Source: Photobacterium indicum | Lineage (GTDB): Bacteria; Pseudomonadota; Gammaproteobacteria; Enterobacterales; Vibrionaceae | Length of the DNA stretch: 64,000 nucleotides | Reading direction: 5' to 3' | Assembly: GCF_003026215.1 (NCBI RefSeq) | Contig: NZ_PYOC01000002.1 | Coordinates: 310,001-374,000 of the forward strand | Shown: positions 1 through 8,967 of the stretch, in pieces | How positions within the stretch are numbered: position 1 is the stretch's first letter | Layout: the number at the start of each line of letters is the position of its first letter | The notes under the pieces: model-generated | What the model was told of the DNA's origin: nothing | The model's input: the letters and a program-made list of their open reading frames with translations, nothing else | The model's database searches: none | Program-made: the position numbers and the translations under genes

Positions 1-1508
1 TTCCCGACACACCACTTCATCATCATCGAGCCATCATGCTCGGCACTTTTGTCGGCCAGGCGTCGCTCAACAGTCTTAATCGCACTCATCATCTTCCAGC
101 CCTGGGAGATACCGATGATTTTATCTTCATCAATTTGTGCATCGATAAGGGCTTCCACCAGCGATGCCAGGCCATGTTGATCAATCCCTATTTGAACAAG
201 CAGACCGCTATCATCCACTTCACTAACCGTTGCAACGATGTCATCCATGTCATCGCCAATTTCTTTGACCAGTGTTAAATCCCCATCCTTCTCAAATCCC
301 TTGAAGCGTGGCGCTTGGGCTTTACGTCGCTTCAGGACAATGGGATGCGCCCAGGCATGCGTCCAAAACATCCATCGTTGTGTTTCGGCATGGCGTCCAA
401 TCACGGCCAAACCATATAAGTCATCCAAACCGCCACCATCAATGCCAATTGAAATGGCATCTGACTCCTCAAGGATGCGTGCGAGTGTCACGTCCGTTGC
501 GCAGTCAGACCAAAAATCAGCCCCAACCCACCGGTCATTACGCAGATTCATGTCGATTTCAATATTGAGGTGTTTAGCCAGGAAGCCGATGAGACTTTCA
601 TCCCCATCTTCTTGAGCTTTTGCCAACTCACGAATTAGAAAGGTTTCAGAAACGCTGAGTCCCATATTCGGGTTCGTTAACTTGAAATACTTCTGCTCGA
701 GGTAGGATTTATCCTTAATCATGCTTTGGGGAAATTCGTAAAGCACAGGGAGAAAATAAGGGTCATTCGTCTTACCATCACGCACTTTCCGCGCGTACTC
801 GAGCTTGGTTCTAAATACACCAGCCGGTGGTTTATCTGATTGCGTGGTGAGATAAATCACGAATCCTTCAGGCCGTGATGCTAAACCGCCAGTCGCTTCA
901 CGCAGCATGTTTTCAGCATTGGGCTTTGAGCCGAATAGCCAAAGCTCGTCCACCAGCACGACGGAGGCTTTCTTACCTGAAACAGAATCTGATTCAGCTG
1001 CCACCACCTTGAGAGTCGAGCCAGTTTCAATATCCGTAATCGTTCTGACGTGATCTTGTACTTTAAGAATGCGCTCAAGCTCAGGGTCCGCTTTTATCAT
1101 GTCCCGAGCAGGTTGATAGGAGTTGTTGGCCACCTCGATAGTCGGCGCCAAAATCAAAAACTCGGCAGACGCCCGCGTATTAAGAATCAACAGAGTCAGC
1201 ATGATGCCGGCTGCAGTCGATGATTTAGAATTCTTCTTGGAGATAAGCAGCAAGATCTCTTTGATGATCTGCTCTTCTGCTTCAATGTCATAAGAGCCAA
1301 AGATGGCATCACAGAACTGGCGTAACCATGGCAGGTGAGACTCACCAATCGTTGGCTGTCTCAAGGCATCAACAACCTTCAATTCCTTCAAAATTTCCCA
1401 GGCTTCATCAGCAAGGGACTGGTTATACGTCTCAAAGGGAATAATGCTTTCACCTGCAAGGATCCTTTTTTCCCAATCCAGGTTGGCTGTAGACTGCAGT
1501 GGCATCAT
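1..1508 (-). CDS. Phage terminase large subunit (3' end beyond window)
   Basis: ATPase and nuclease motor that packages phage DNA into proheads. The reading frame is open from ATG at 1508 to the window edge (502 codons seen). An atypical Walker A (ISKKNSKSSTAA, about residues 89-100) is followed by Walker B VVLVDEL (183-189), and the nuclease domain begins with an acidic IGIDGGGLDD (354-363) and a second IGIDQHG (440-446). These are hallmarks of the Terminase_1/YmfN-type large subunits. The start codon overlaps the small-subunit stop by one base (TGATG), so the pair is translationally coupled. The stop and the rest of the packaging/head module lie left of position 1. Confidence 0.93.
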   Translation of the reverse strand, partial: MMPLQSTANLDWEKRILAGESIIPFETYNQSLADEAWEILKELKVVDALRQPTIGESHLPWLRQFCDAIFGSYDIEAEEQIIKEILLLISKKNSKSSTAAGIMLTLLILNTRASAEFLILAPTIEVANNSYQPARDMIKADPELERILKVQDHVRTITDIETGSTLKVVAAESDSVSGKKASVVLVDELWLFGSKPNAENMLREATGGLASRPEGFVIYLTTQSDKPPAGVFRTKLEYARKVRDGKTNDPYFLPVLYEFPQSMIKDKSYLEQKYFKLTNPNMGLSVSETFLIRELAKAQEDGDESLIGFLAKHLNIEIDMNLRNDRWVGADFWSDCATDVTLARILEESDAISIGIDGGGLDDLYGLAVIGRHAETQRWMFWTHAWAHPIVLKRRKAQAPRFKGFEKDGDLTLVKEIGDDMDDIVATVSEVDDSGLLVQIGIDQHGLASLVEALIDAQIDEDKIIGISQGWKMMSAIKTVERRLADKSAEHDGSMMMKWCVG

Positions 1509-1945
1509 CACTTAACACTCCGTAATCCAGACTTTCTGAACTTGCCCGTTTTGCCAGCTCTCGCCGCATCTTCTTTCTCAAATTCTTTCTTGGTTTTGGT
1601 CTTTTTCGACGGTGGCCGTTGGTCAACCTCATCATAAAAAGGCATGGTCTTCAGGAACGTGGTCATGACCGGTGCCCCTTTACCAATGGCGAATAAATGC
1701 ATTATTTTTGCATCGAAAGTGAGCTTACAATTCACTTTTGTGAGCCCAATTGCAGTCATATCTTTCACCTTTACACCTAGCCAATTGGCTATTTTTGCCG
1801 AGGTATAACCCGCAACAAAAAGGTATTCGGCGCGAAGATAATCTTTTTCAGAAACAGCGACTTCACCGATCATAATGACTTTTACTTCTGGCTCATCGCC
1901 GTCATTATTTTCGTGAGTCTTGCCATTTTTATCGTGATTATTCAT
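1508..1945 (-). CDS. Probable phage terminase small subunit
   Basis: Protein of 145 residues directly upstream of and coupled to the large terminase subunit. It has a helix-turn-helix-like stretch near residues 35-60 (AEYLFVAGYTSAKIANWLGV) and a basic, lysine-rich C-terminal tail, as expected for a protein that recognises phage DNA ends and recruits the large subunit. Size and position fit the small subunit; family membership is inferred from context rather than from strong motifs. Confidence 0.72.
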   Translation of the reverse strand: MNNHDKNGKTHENNDGDEPEVKVIMIGEVAVSEKDYLRAEYLFVAGYTSAKIANWLGVKVKDMTAIGLTKVNCKLTFDAKIMHLFAIGKGAPVMTTFLKTMPFYDEVDQRPPSKKTKTKKEFEKEDAARAGKTGKFRKSGLRSVK

Positions 1946-2117
1946 ACGACCCCCATTACCTGTGCTTTTTTTTCTCTACGTGAGAGCAAGGTGAGGTTAC
2001 CGACCAAACCCGTACCACTATGACAGCCCCCCCTTGCCTATCCACACGCATCGTGCGGGGTTATCTGGAGACAAAAGCTATACAGCCGAGCATGGCATCA
2101 CTGACTTATTGCACCTC

Positions 2118-2438
2118 TCAGTCGCGCTTACCGTCACGATTACGCAAGGTGTTCTCAGTTGTCGTTTTGAATTGGTGACAAAGAAAACATAACGGTTGTA
2201 AGTTTGACTTCTCATCAGTACCACCCAAGTGAAGCGGAATAATATGGTCAACCTCCATTGCTTGCTGTGTGATCCCTGCAGCTAGACATAACCTGCACAG
2301 TGGTTCATCCGTTAATACCGCCTTGCGTATCCGTTGCCATTTACCACCATAAGTACGGGCTGTCGCTGAACGGTTCCCATTCTTTCGTGTGACTGAAGGA
2401 TCTAGCGTCTTCGTGATCCTCGGCTTAAGCGTTTTCAT
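2118..2438 (-). CDS. Phage HNH endonuclease
   Basis: Protein of 106 residues with a classic HNH nuclease core: a CxxC pair (CRLC, about residues 48-51), the catalytic VDHIIPL block, the NLQPLC asparagine block, and a final CxxCH. A basic N-terminus probably contacts DNA. HNH genes beside the terminase are common in lambdoid and HK97-type phages, where the nuclease assists terminase cleavage at packaging. About 170 bp without an evident gene separate it from the small subunit. Confidence 0.9.
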   Translation of the reverse strand: MKTLKPRITKTLDPSVTRKNGNRSATARTYGGKWQRIRKAVLTDEPLCRLCLAAGITQQAMEVDHIIPLHLGGTDEKSNLQPLCFLCHQFKTTTENTLRNRDGKRD

Positions 2439-2506
2439 TATTACCCCTTAGTTGCATTAATCGCAATCACTACCTTATCAGATGCATAAAATGCAACACT
2501 GAGAAA

Positions 2507-2532
2507 CAAAAAAGCCCAGCGTTTAGCTGGGC
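2507..2532 (-). terminator. Rho-independent terminator, minus strand
   Basis: Stem GCCCAGC (2514-2520), loop of 5, GCTGGGC (2526-2532), with a run of A on the plus strand just left of it that becomes a U-tract on the minus strand. It would stop leftward transcription before the HNH/terminase genes, which would then need their own start signal between 2439 and 2506 or antitermination. Confidence 0.7.
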
Positions 2533-2829
2533 AAGTGGCCGAAGAGAACGCATGCCTGCACACTATCGTCGATAAGCTTCTTTCGGGCTCTCACATAAGG
2601 CGGGAATGATTAACGATAGATATCGAATAATGCACATATATGAAATGTAACTTTTCACGTCACTATTGTACGACGTTTTATACATCTGTGTTATTTTTGT
2701 GGATAATTGAACACAAAAAAGCAAAGACCCAGTAACAATCAAGTTTCATATAAACATCATAAACCAAACATATCGAGAGATATGAGTATGCATTTCAAGC
2801 TAGGGCTGATTAAACATAAGGAATATGAA

Positions 2830-3027
2830 ATGGCTAAATTAATCCTGATTGGATTCATCTTTGCGTTAGCAGGTTGTGCGGGGGGACACGGTGATTCCTC
2901 TCCTGCCAAACAACCGACCAATGATGATGAACCCTATCATGGTCACTACGAATCAGGTGGCGGATTAGACGTTGATGTACATCAAGAGGGGGAAGCTCAA
3001 GGGATCAGTGTCGAACAAACGTTTTAA
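2830..3027 (+). CDS. Small lipoprotein (phage cargo)
   Basis: Protein of 65 residues beginning MAKLILIGFIFALAGCAGG: a short hydrophobic signal followed by the lipobox LAGC, so cysteine 15 should be lipidated. The mature part is short, acidic and glycine-rich. The ATG at 2830 is chosen over upstream starts because the lipoprotein signal begins there and AAGGAA lies just upstream. It runs opposite to the late phage genes, as cargo (moron) genes often do. No family recognised. Confidence 0.7.
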   Translation: MAKLILIGFIFALAGCAGGHGDSSPAKQPTNDDEPYHGHYESGGGLDVDVHQEGEAQGISVEQTF

Positions 3028-3040
3028 CAGGGAGCAAATA

Positions 3041-3310
3041 ATGAAGCACTTCTTTATAGATAGGGACCTTAGCTTTCGTGTACTTGCTGGTGATTCAGCA
3101 TTAAAGGAGCTCTCACGCCTTAAACATGGTTACCGAGCCGTCTACACTCGATGCCCAATGAACTACAGGGACCAGACTTTTATCGTCTTTGTAGACTCTG
3201 AGGTTTTTGTAACAGATGCTTATGCCACGTTCACTGAAATGATGAATACCGCAATACCTCCCCCTCCAAGCTTCCGACTTTCCATTAAAAAAATAACGAG
3301 GAAGAAATAA
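3041..3310 (+). CDS. Hypothetical protein (phage cargo)
   Basis: Protein of 89 residues starting MKHFFIDRDL, 13 bp after the lipoprotein stop, with a good ribosome site (AGGGAGC) before ATG 3041. Soluble, mixed alpha/beta composition, basic C-terminus (KKITRKK). No recognisable motif. Probably co-transcribed with the lipoprotein and the next membrane protein. Confidence 0.55.
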   Translation: MKHFFIDRDLSFRVLAGDSALKELSRLKHGYRAVYTRCPMNYRDQTFIVFVDSEVFVTDAYATFTEMMNTAIPPPPSFRLSIKKITRKK

Positions 3311-3387
3311 TAACTATAAGAAATATTTGAGAAATGCATGGGAGACTTAACGGTCAGCATTCAGGATAAAATTAATAGGGTCACATT

Positions 3388-3702
3388 ATGATTTTAGATA
3401 TGAATTCGAGGGTTACCTCCTTTAAGAAGACAGCTGTCTTTTTAGATGCTGTTTTCACGATTACTTTAACGTTAATCACTATTGGAGCTATTGCAATTAT
3501 CATTTTAAATCCAGCGAATAGTCACACCACCACTAAAATTGATGTCGCTATCGCTCTGCTAATTTCGTTTTCAGCATATGTAATAAAAGTTCTAGCTTTT
3601 GGGATCTCATATTCGCTAATAGAAATGACTGAAAACTTAGCATATCTAGCCGACAGAGAAACAGAACGTGAGAGCCGTGAGATAAATAAAAGGGATGGCT
3701 AA
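3388..3702 (+). CDS. Small two-helix membrane protein (phage cargo)
   Basis: Protein of 104 residues with two predicted transmembrane segments, about residues 18-40 (FLDAVFTITLTLITIGAIAI) and 52-75, and a charged tail rich in R and E. Family unknown. It follows the two preceding plus-strand genes and precedes an outer-membrane protein gene. A host-envelope role on lysogeny is possible but is inference. Confidence 0.6.
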   Translation: MILDMNSRVTSFKKTAVFLDAVFTITLTLITIGAIAIIILNPANSHTTTKIDVAIALLISFSAYVIKVLAFGISYSLIEMTENLAYLADRETERESREINKRDG

Positions 3703-3824
3703 CTTTATTGCAACACAGTGGGAAGTCACAGATACGGGGTAAACACTACCTTTGTTACTAATTACTCCAAACGCTCATATGACTATCCCTGTTATTTAAA
3801 TAATACTAACGTGGAGATTACGTC

Positions 3825-4394
3825 GTGAAAAAATCAATTATTATTGCTATCACTATAGTGACGAGCTTAATTAGCTCATATTCATATGCTGGTAGTTTTC
3901 GTGTAGAGGGCGGTATTGGATCATCAATTTCAGATATTGATGATTATACAAGTGACTCATCAACCGGTTGGACTGCAGGTGTCGGGTATGATTTTAACCG
4001 TATTGTTGGAATGAGCCTACGTTATACAAAAAATGACGATAACTTCAACAAGGAATATAAGGTTGATACCAAATCTGTTCTAGCCGCGATCGATATTGGT
4101 TATGAGTTCAAACCAAATAAGACCTTCAGTATCAAGCCATATGCCCTATTGGGTCTAGAACATATGGATGTAGACTTTACACAATATTTCAACCGCTATC
4201 TTGGAAATATAGACCTAGTCAGATCAGAAACAAAATCAGAGACTCAAAACGTTTTCGCACTGGGCGGCGGTGTTCGCATGGCATTCAATGATGAAGTCAC
4301 CCTTTCAGTAGGTACCAGAGTTAGTCGCATCACTGAATTCGAAAGAGATATTGATGTAGTTCAATCTGAGCTGATGATTGGTTACAAGTTCTAA
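3825..4394 (+). CDS. Outer-membrane beta-barrel protein, phage-encoded
   Basis: Protein of 189 residues with a signal peptide (cleavage probably after SSYSYA, about residue 22), alternating beta strands, and a final GYKF ending in phenylalanine, the usual BAM recognition signature. The pattern resembles OmpA-like/opacity porin-family 8-strand barrels. It begins with GTG at 3825, placed after GTGGAG. Such proteins on prophages can change host surface properties or block superinfection; that role is inference here. Confidence 0.8.
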   Translation: MKKSIIIAITIVTSLISSYSYAGSFRVEGGIGSSISDIDDYTSDSSTGWTAGVGYDFNRIVGMSLRYTKNDDNFNKEYKVDTKSVLAAIDIGYEFKPNKTFSIKPYALLGLEHMDVDFTQYFNRYLGNIDLVRSETKSETQNVFALGGGVRMAFNDEVTLSVGTRVSRITEFERDIDVVQSELMIGYKF

Positions 4395-4533
4395 TATAAA
4401 AACTCAAAAAATAATAAAAGGTCGCTGTCAATGCGGCCTCCTTATTGCGCGAAGGCATTTATTTAAAGGTTACAATGTGTTAACACACAATAAACTAAGT
4501 GCGACTAATGCCACCAGCAAAGGAAGTTGCACT

Positions 4534-4611
4534 ATGACTAATTCTATCCATTCATTCCGTAATTTCTATCTTGCATGTGAAAAGTTAAGTAAATTAAGAG
4601 ATTATTTATAA
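4534..4611 (+). CDS. Possible 25-residue small protein
   Basis: A short open frame starting ATG at 4534 behind a good AGGAAG ribosome site; the peptide begins MTNSIHSFRNFYLACEK and is basic. Longer in-frame starts overlap the outer-membrane protein gene and look spurious. No family recognised; could be non-coding. Confidence 0.25.
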   Translation: MTNSIHSFRNFYLACEKLSKLRDYL

Positions 4612-4707
4612 TGGCTACTCAATCAAACTGTAGATAATAGCCAACCTAACCTTTAACTGTGGACAAATATTTAGGTTTCCCAAAGTGTAAAAGGTATAAA
4701 AGGAAAA

Positions 4708-4736
4708 CGCCTATACAAAAAGTTATTGTGTAGGCG
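4708..4736 (-). terminator. Terminator of the ABC-3C operon
   Basis: CGCCTATACAA (4708-4718) pairs with TTGTGTAGGCG (4726-4736) through 10 perfect pairs and one wobble or mismatch, depending on the strand read; an A-rich stretch to the left gives a U-rich tail on the minus strand. It lies 27 bp beyond the stop of the ATPase gene. Confidence 0.55.
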
Positions 4737-4763
4737 GAAGAGAGAAACAATGCTTTTCTTTTA

Positions 4764-6614
4764 TCAGAAAAAACCAGATCTAAGTCTAGGGTTACCTTTC
4801 CCATAAAATGTTTCTACTTCAATTTTATTCGATAATGTTTCTGGTATATCAATATTTTCGATAATAATGAATTGGGCTAAATCACTAATTTTACTTAAGT
4901 AATCAAGAAAATTGTAACGTACTGATGTTTGCTTCAGGGCTAGCTCATCTTCAGCTAACTCCCCCATCTTATGCTTTACAGGGTCGCGATAAGTTACTAA
5001 AGGTGAATCTAGAATTAAAATACCAGGATGAAATAACTTTTTCTCTTTACAATAAAGTAACAAAGCAATTTTGAATATTGAATGAAGAATTGCTTTAACC
5101 CCTTTACCGTTACTATCTCTTGGGTTTCCATCAATAATTACATCATAAGTATCAAAGTCAAATTCCACACCGTGCAGCCCTGGGAACTTAATTTCGTCTA
5201 ATATATCTTGATATATACGACAGAAGTCTTTTATATGAGAGGACTCAGGTAAAAACATTTCTTTATCATAAGGCTTAGGTGCTTTCTGTAATTCTGACTC
5301 TTGCAGCTGAGTTTTATATTTGAAAATCTTATCTCGAATATATAAATCTTTACGAATTGCACTTAAAACCCCCCTCAATCCAGACAAATTCTTATCACCG
5401 ACTTTAATAATAGGCGCTCTTCTTTTTGATTCATTATCTAAATACGTTAATTTAACATTAAGATCATTTACATGCTGTTCGAAAACTTTTTTCTTTTGAT
5501 TTGTTGTTTCAATTGCAAATGATAACTCATCTTTTTTTACACGGATTTTTTCTATCTCTGCAATAGAAGCTATTGCAAGATCATCTATTAATTTTATCTC
5601 TCTACATACGCTTTCAGAGCTATTACCACATACACCACATTCACCATTATGCCCAACGGTAAGTAAAAATGCAGCTTCTTCTTGAGAACTCAGTCGATCA
5701 ATATCTTTCACATAAAGATCCTGCAATTTGTTAAAATTAATTTCGTTAACTGTTAAATTTCTAACACGGAAATTAGCACTTTCTAATTCTTTTGAAATTG
5801 TTTTTTTATTGTTAACTACTTCTAATAGTGATTCTTCTGCAGATGAAATATTTTCAGATTCCTCATCTATTGCTCTTTGTAACTTATCACATCGTTCCTC
5901 AAGACTTATTAATTCTTCATCAGGGAAAGCTAAATCAAATTCTAAATCCGTGATACAGTTTTCTAATACAGATGTCTTCCCTTTTTTTTCACTTGTAAAT
6001 GCACCACGACTGACTAACGTTTTAATTTTAGAATCATCTTCACCTGTCAATAAAAATTTAAATATACTTTGGTACTTCGTATCCTCTGTATAAACTGGTG
6101 TTAGTATAGGTGATATATCATCGATTATACTTTTTTCATCAGACCTTATTGAGCGAGATAGTGTTCGTATCGTTAAAGATTCTTTTTTTGCACTTCTATT
6201 TGTCGATAGAATGACATTACTAACTCCTAATTCACTCAAATAAAAGCTATTGATCGTTTTTATCTTTTTCGTTTCGTTACCAACTTTAAAAAATGAATAG
6301 AAGTTGACGTCAAAATCATGTTCGAAACCATTGTAAACTTCATAAACATCATGATTAAACTTCCTTTTTATAGAAAAAGGCTTGTCATTAAGATACATTT
6401 TAATTATACATTCAGTATAACCATGAGCTTCTTTAATAAGCTTTAAGTTTTCTTTTCCGAGCATATAATCAATCAAAGAAAGCAGAAAACTCTTGCCTGT
6501 ATTAGAAGCTCCATTAACAATCTTTATCTCTTTATCAAATGAAATTCTCGCAGCTTTCTTGTTCTCACCATATACAGATATTTCAAATATCTTAAGCCCT
6601 TTATTTTTAGTCAC
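4764..6614 (-). CDS. ABC-3C system ATPase (Rad50-like, DUF3732-like)
   Basis: Protein of 616 residues with a split ABC/SMC ATPase head. Walker A is NGASNTGKSF (34-43), a central coiled coil (about 235-450) carries a CxxC that looks like a zinc hook (CGVC, 326-329), a signature-like SNGKGVKAIL is near 501-510, and Walker B is ILILDSPLVTYRDP (532-545). This is the ATPase component of ABC three-component conflict systems as classified by Aravind and co-workers. The gene overlaps its upstream partner by 4 bp. Expected role (family knowledge): sense phage or invading nucleoprotein and license the nuclease partner. Confidence 0.82.
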   Translation of the reverse strand: MTKNKGLKIFEISVYGENKKAARISFDKEIKIVNGASNTGKSFLLSLIDYMLGKENLKLIKEAHGYTECIIKMYLNDKPFSIKRKFNHDVYEVYNGFEHDFDVNFYSFFKVGNETKKIKTINSFYLSELGVSNVILSTNRSAKKESLTIRTLSRSIRSDEKSIIDDISPILTPVYTEDTKYQSIFKFLLTGEDDSKIKTLVSRGAFTSEKKGKTSVLENCITDLEFDLAFPDEELISLEERCDKLQRAIDEESENISSAEESLLEVVNNKKTISKELESANFRVRNLTVNEINFNKLQDLYVKDIDRLSSQEEAAFLLTVGHNGECGVCGNSSESVCREIKLIDDLAIASIAEIEKIRVKKDELSFAIETTNQKKKVFEQHVNDLNVKLTYLDNESKRRAPIIKVGDKNLSGLRGVLSAIRKDLYIRDKIFKYKTQLQESELQKAPKPYDKEMFLPESSHIKDFCRIYQDILDEIKFPGLHGVEFDFDTYDVIIDGNPRDSNGKGVKAILHSIFKIALLLYCKEKKLFHPGILILDSPLVTYRDPVKHKMGELAEDELALKQTSVRYNFLDYLSKISDLAQFIIIENIDIPETLSNKIEVETFYGKGNPRLRSGFF

Positions 6615-7066
6615 GAGTAAACCACCTGCTTTAATAACTCATCAATGCGATGAAACGAGTTAGTATTAATTTCTTTCGATAGCCACAAAGCTACTATTTG
6701 TAACTCTTTTGAATATGTAGTAACCATCAATTTTAGATAAGGTTTTGTTTTTTCGGTTGTGTAATAAACAGCCCCCTCTTGGGATAAAATCACACTAACT
6801 AAACCAAAACGCCTCATTAACTCTAAGCCTTGACGTATACTTTCTCGCCGAGTAACTAATTCACCTTTACGATTTGGCAATTTTGAGTGAAGGCTTTTCG
6901 GCCCACTGAAATCATTCGAGTTAACAAGGACATAATCAGTTTTTATTAACGATTCAAAATCTAATCCTTTAGGAGACAAAGCATTTAGAATGCACAAAAT
7001 ACGGACCCCCGCTTCTAAATAAGAGTTAAATATCCTGCGATCACTTACAGTTATTTTTTCATCCAT
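6611..7066 (-). CDS. ABC-3C system middle component (MC2-like)
   Basis: Protein of 151 residues, all-alpha/winged-helix character, with the FNSYLEAGVRILCILN start segment and a mid GELVTRRESIRQGLELMRRFGLV helix-turn-helix-like region. It is encoded between the nuclease gene (16 bp overlap) and the ATPase gene (4 bp overlap). Size, start motif and position match the 'middle component' that bridges effector and ATPase in ABC-3C systems; the MC2 subclass is my best guess. Confidence 0.72.
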   Translation of the reverse strand: MDEKITVSDRRIFNSYLEAGVRILCILNALSPKGLDFESLIKTDYVLVNSNDFSGPKSLHSKLPNRKGELVTRRESIRQGLELMRRFGLVSVILSQEGAVYYTTEKTKPYLKLMVTTYSKELQIVALWLSKEINTNSFHRIDELLKQVVYS

Positions 7067-8058
7067 GACCTTATCTTCCCTTCATTAATAAAGTGATGGC
7101 AATATCCTTGCTTAACATCTATTTTAGCATGAATCGATAATTTACCTGAAGGTTGTAAACTTGCAGCTTGCTCTAAAACTGAACACATACGCTCATAACC
7201 ATCTTGATAACGTTTCCGGTGTGTAGGGGTAACGCCTTTATACACTTCATCTTCAAAAGTATTCAATACTTCATCAGTTGTACTATCTCTATAAAAACAC
7301 TTAAATACTTCAGCACTATAAAAGCGCTCTCTTTGTTCAATGAAATCTTCAGAAAAATCTAAATTTAATTTTAGATCATCAATTGATGTATACACTTCGC
7401 TTTCACAATCACCATATGCATCAAGAATTTTAGATATATATACAGACTCTGAGTCTTTAATATCTATTGGGACTTCATATTTTGGTGGTGATTGCAGCTC
7501 TCCTCCAAACTCCTCAACCAATGCTGATTTAAATTTACTGTCACTAACAATTACATCAATATCAATAACTTTAATATTACAAAAATCATACTTTTCAATG
7601 AAGATTTTTAGCTCTGGCGTTAAGCAAATAGGAGTCGTTGATATTTTCTTTTTACAATATTTATCCCACTTTTCAATTAACTCTTTTTTAAAATAACTTG
7701 GATTATCAATCAGCTCATCCAATGTACTATTAACTCCTCTTGGGGCAACAAAGAAGTAATTTTTTGGAGCTGTAAAACGGCCATCGAAAGCGAAATATAA
7801 AACCTTACCAACTTCAACAATACCGGAACCATGTTGTAGTGGCTGCCCATACTGTTTACATTGATAGTTATCCCATTCACCTTCATGACGTCTATTCGAA
7901 TAAAAGCCTACGACATCCCTTCCTCGATCACCTTTTGAACCGTAGCGCTTAACAGACTCATAATTATCCACCTGTTTATCTACCCAGCGACGTACCAATA
8001 TCTCAAGCTCAGTCGCATCAAGAGATAATATTGCGCGTCTATAGTTTCTGTCTAACAC
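7051..8058 (-). CDS. ABC-3C effector: restriction-endonuclease-like domain plus C-terminal domain
   Basis: Protein of 335 residues, first gene of the operon. The N-terminus has Mrr/REase-fold features: LDATELEILVRRWV helix (13-26), GSKGDRGRDVVGF with the candidate catalytic Asp48, then YQCKQY giving Gln66-x-Lys68. That is the D...(E/Q)xK nuclease motif. The remaining 260 residues are the system-specific C-terminal domain that usually docks on the middle component. By family logic it cuts DNA when released by the ATPase; substrate unknown. Confidence 0.8.
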   Translation of the reverse strand: MLDRNYRRAILSLDATELEILVRRWVDKQVDNYESVKRYGSKGDRGRDVVGFYSNRRHEGEWDNYQCKQYGQPLQHGSGIVEVGKVLYFAFDGRFTAPKNYFFVAPRGVNSTLDELIDNPSYFKKELIEKWDKYCKKKISTTPICLTPELKIFIEKYDFCNIKVIDIDVIVSDSKFKSALVEEFGGELQSPPKYEVPIDIKDSESVYISKILDAYGDCESEVYTSIDDLKLNLDFSEDFIEQRERFYSAEVFKCFYRDSTTDEVLNTFEDEVYKGVTPTHRKRYQDGYERMCSVLEQAASLQPSGKLSIHAKIDVKQGYCHHFINEGKIRSWMKK

Positions 8059-8967
8059 TGACCATAGCCCTCTGGTTGGTTAATTTATAACGCCACGCGA
8101 TATATTTTTCTCTCTAATTATCTAAGTAGTCGTAATCTAAATAGTAACTTTTAACACCTGTATGTACCTTATGATCTAAAATCATTGCTGCCACATGAAA
8201 TGAACCTCATCAATTTCCACACATTTCTAGCAGCTCAACGAAAAAGGGCTGATGTTTATTTGAAACATCTTTTTTAGCACTGTTAGACATTATTTTTACA
8301 GTGATTACCCATCTTGCATTTGATCGTTAACTGTAATTACAAAAGACTCATCGAAAAGATTAAGCCATTGCGTGGATCTGCCTTGCTCATGACGAGCCCA
8401 GCTTTTCTATCGCGCTCTCACAGAACACCTTGCATTTTCATCGCGGGAATTCGCCAAGCTTCATTTTGATTAACTCAAGTAGGCGATTAGGTAGTTCATG
8501 TAATTTTACTTTTCAGGGTCACGCGCGCCCCCCACTCGTCATAGTGGATTACTTCAGGGTTTACCTTGAGTTGCTCTTATCCAAGCGTCTTAAATCGATA
8601 TTTATTTGTACCAAAAATATTTGGTACAAATTTGGTACAAATGGACTTTAAATGCAAGTGAAACCTGTTCAATATGCGCGAGGATACAAAAAATGATAAG
8701 AGCACTTTGAATTAAGTTAAGTGATTGTATGTAAATAAGTTATTTATAATAACCAATTGATATAGAAGATGATGAAAAGTCATTAAGTTGATACGTGCAA
8801 TCCACCAAAAATTAATGGGAAGAAGCTTGTTAAAATAATGATAGCACTACTTATTTTAATTAAACGGTTCAAGCCAAGTTTGATTGATATATCTTACTTC
8901 ACCCTATATAGCCCAAACGATACCCTGTCCCATTCCAAAGTAGAAACTGATAATCCACTTCACTGGC
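8059..8967. other. Gene-poor gap of about 900 bp
   Basis: No convincing gene on either strand. It must hold the promoter of the ABC-3C operon at its left end. On the minus strand short coding-like pieces in different frames occur (for example NPEVIHYDEWGARVTLKS near 8545-8490, then LHELPNRLLELIKM near 8510-8450). They may be the decayed 3' end of a phage gene, but no family could be assigned. It also contains the triple TTTGGTACAAA repeat described separately. Confidence 0.5.
8605..8641. repeat. Three copies of an 11-mer, one inverted and two tandem
   Basis: TTTGTACCAAA (8605-8615), 4 bp spacer, then TTTGGTACAAA (8620-8630) and an immediately adjacent second TTTGGTACAAA (8631-8641). The first pair forms a perfect inverted repeat. 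The layout suits an operator or a recombinase/attachment-type site; no regulator can be named. Confidence 0.6.

Noticed and set aside
238..615. Plus-strand frames of 86 to 125 residues at 36-615
   Set aside because: They are antisense to the terminase large subunit, whose minus-strand frame is continuous with clear motifs.
4378..4611. 77-residue plus-strand frame after the outer-membrane protein
   Set aside because: Its start lies within the preceding gene and composition is not protein-like; only the last 25 codons have a ribosome site and are listed with low confidence.
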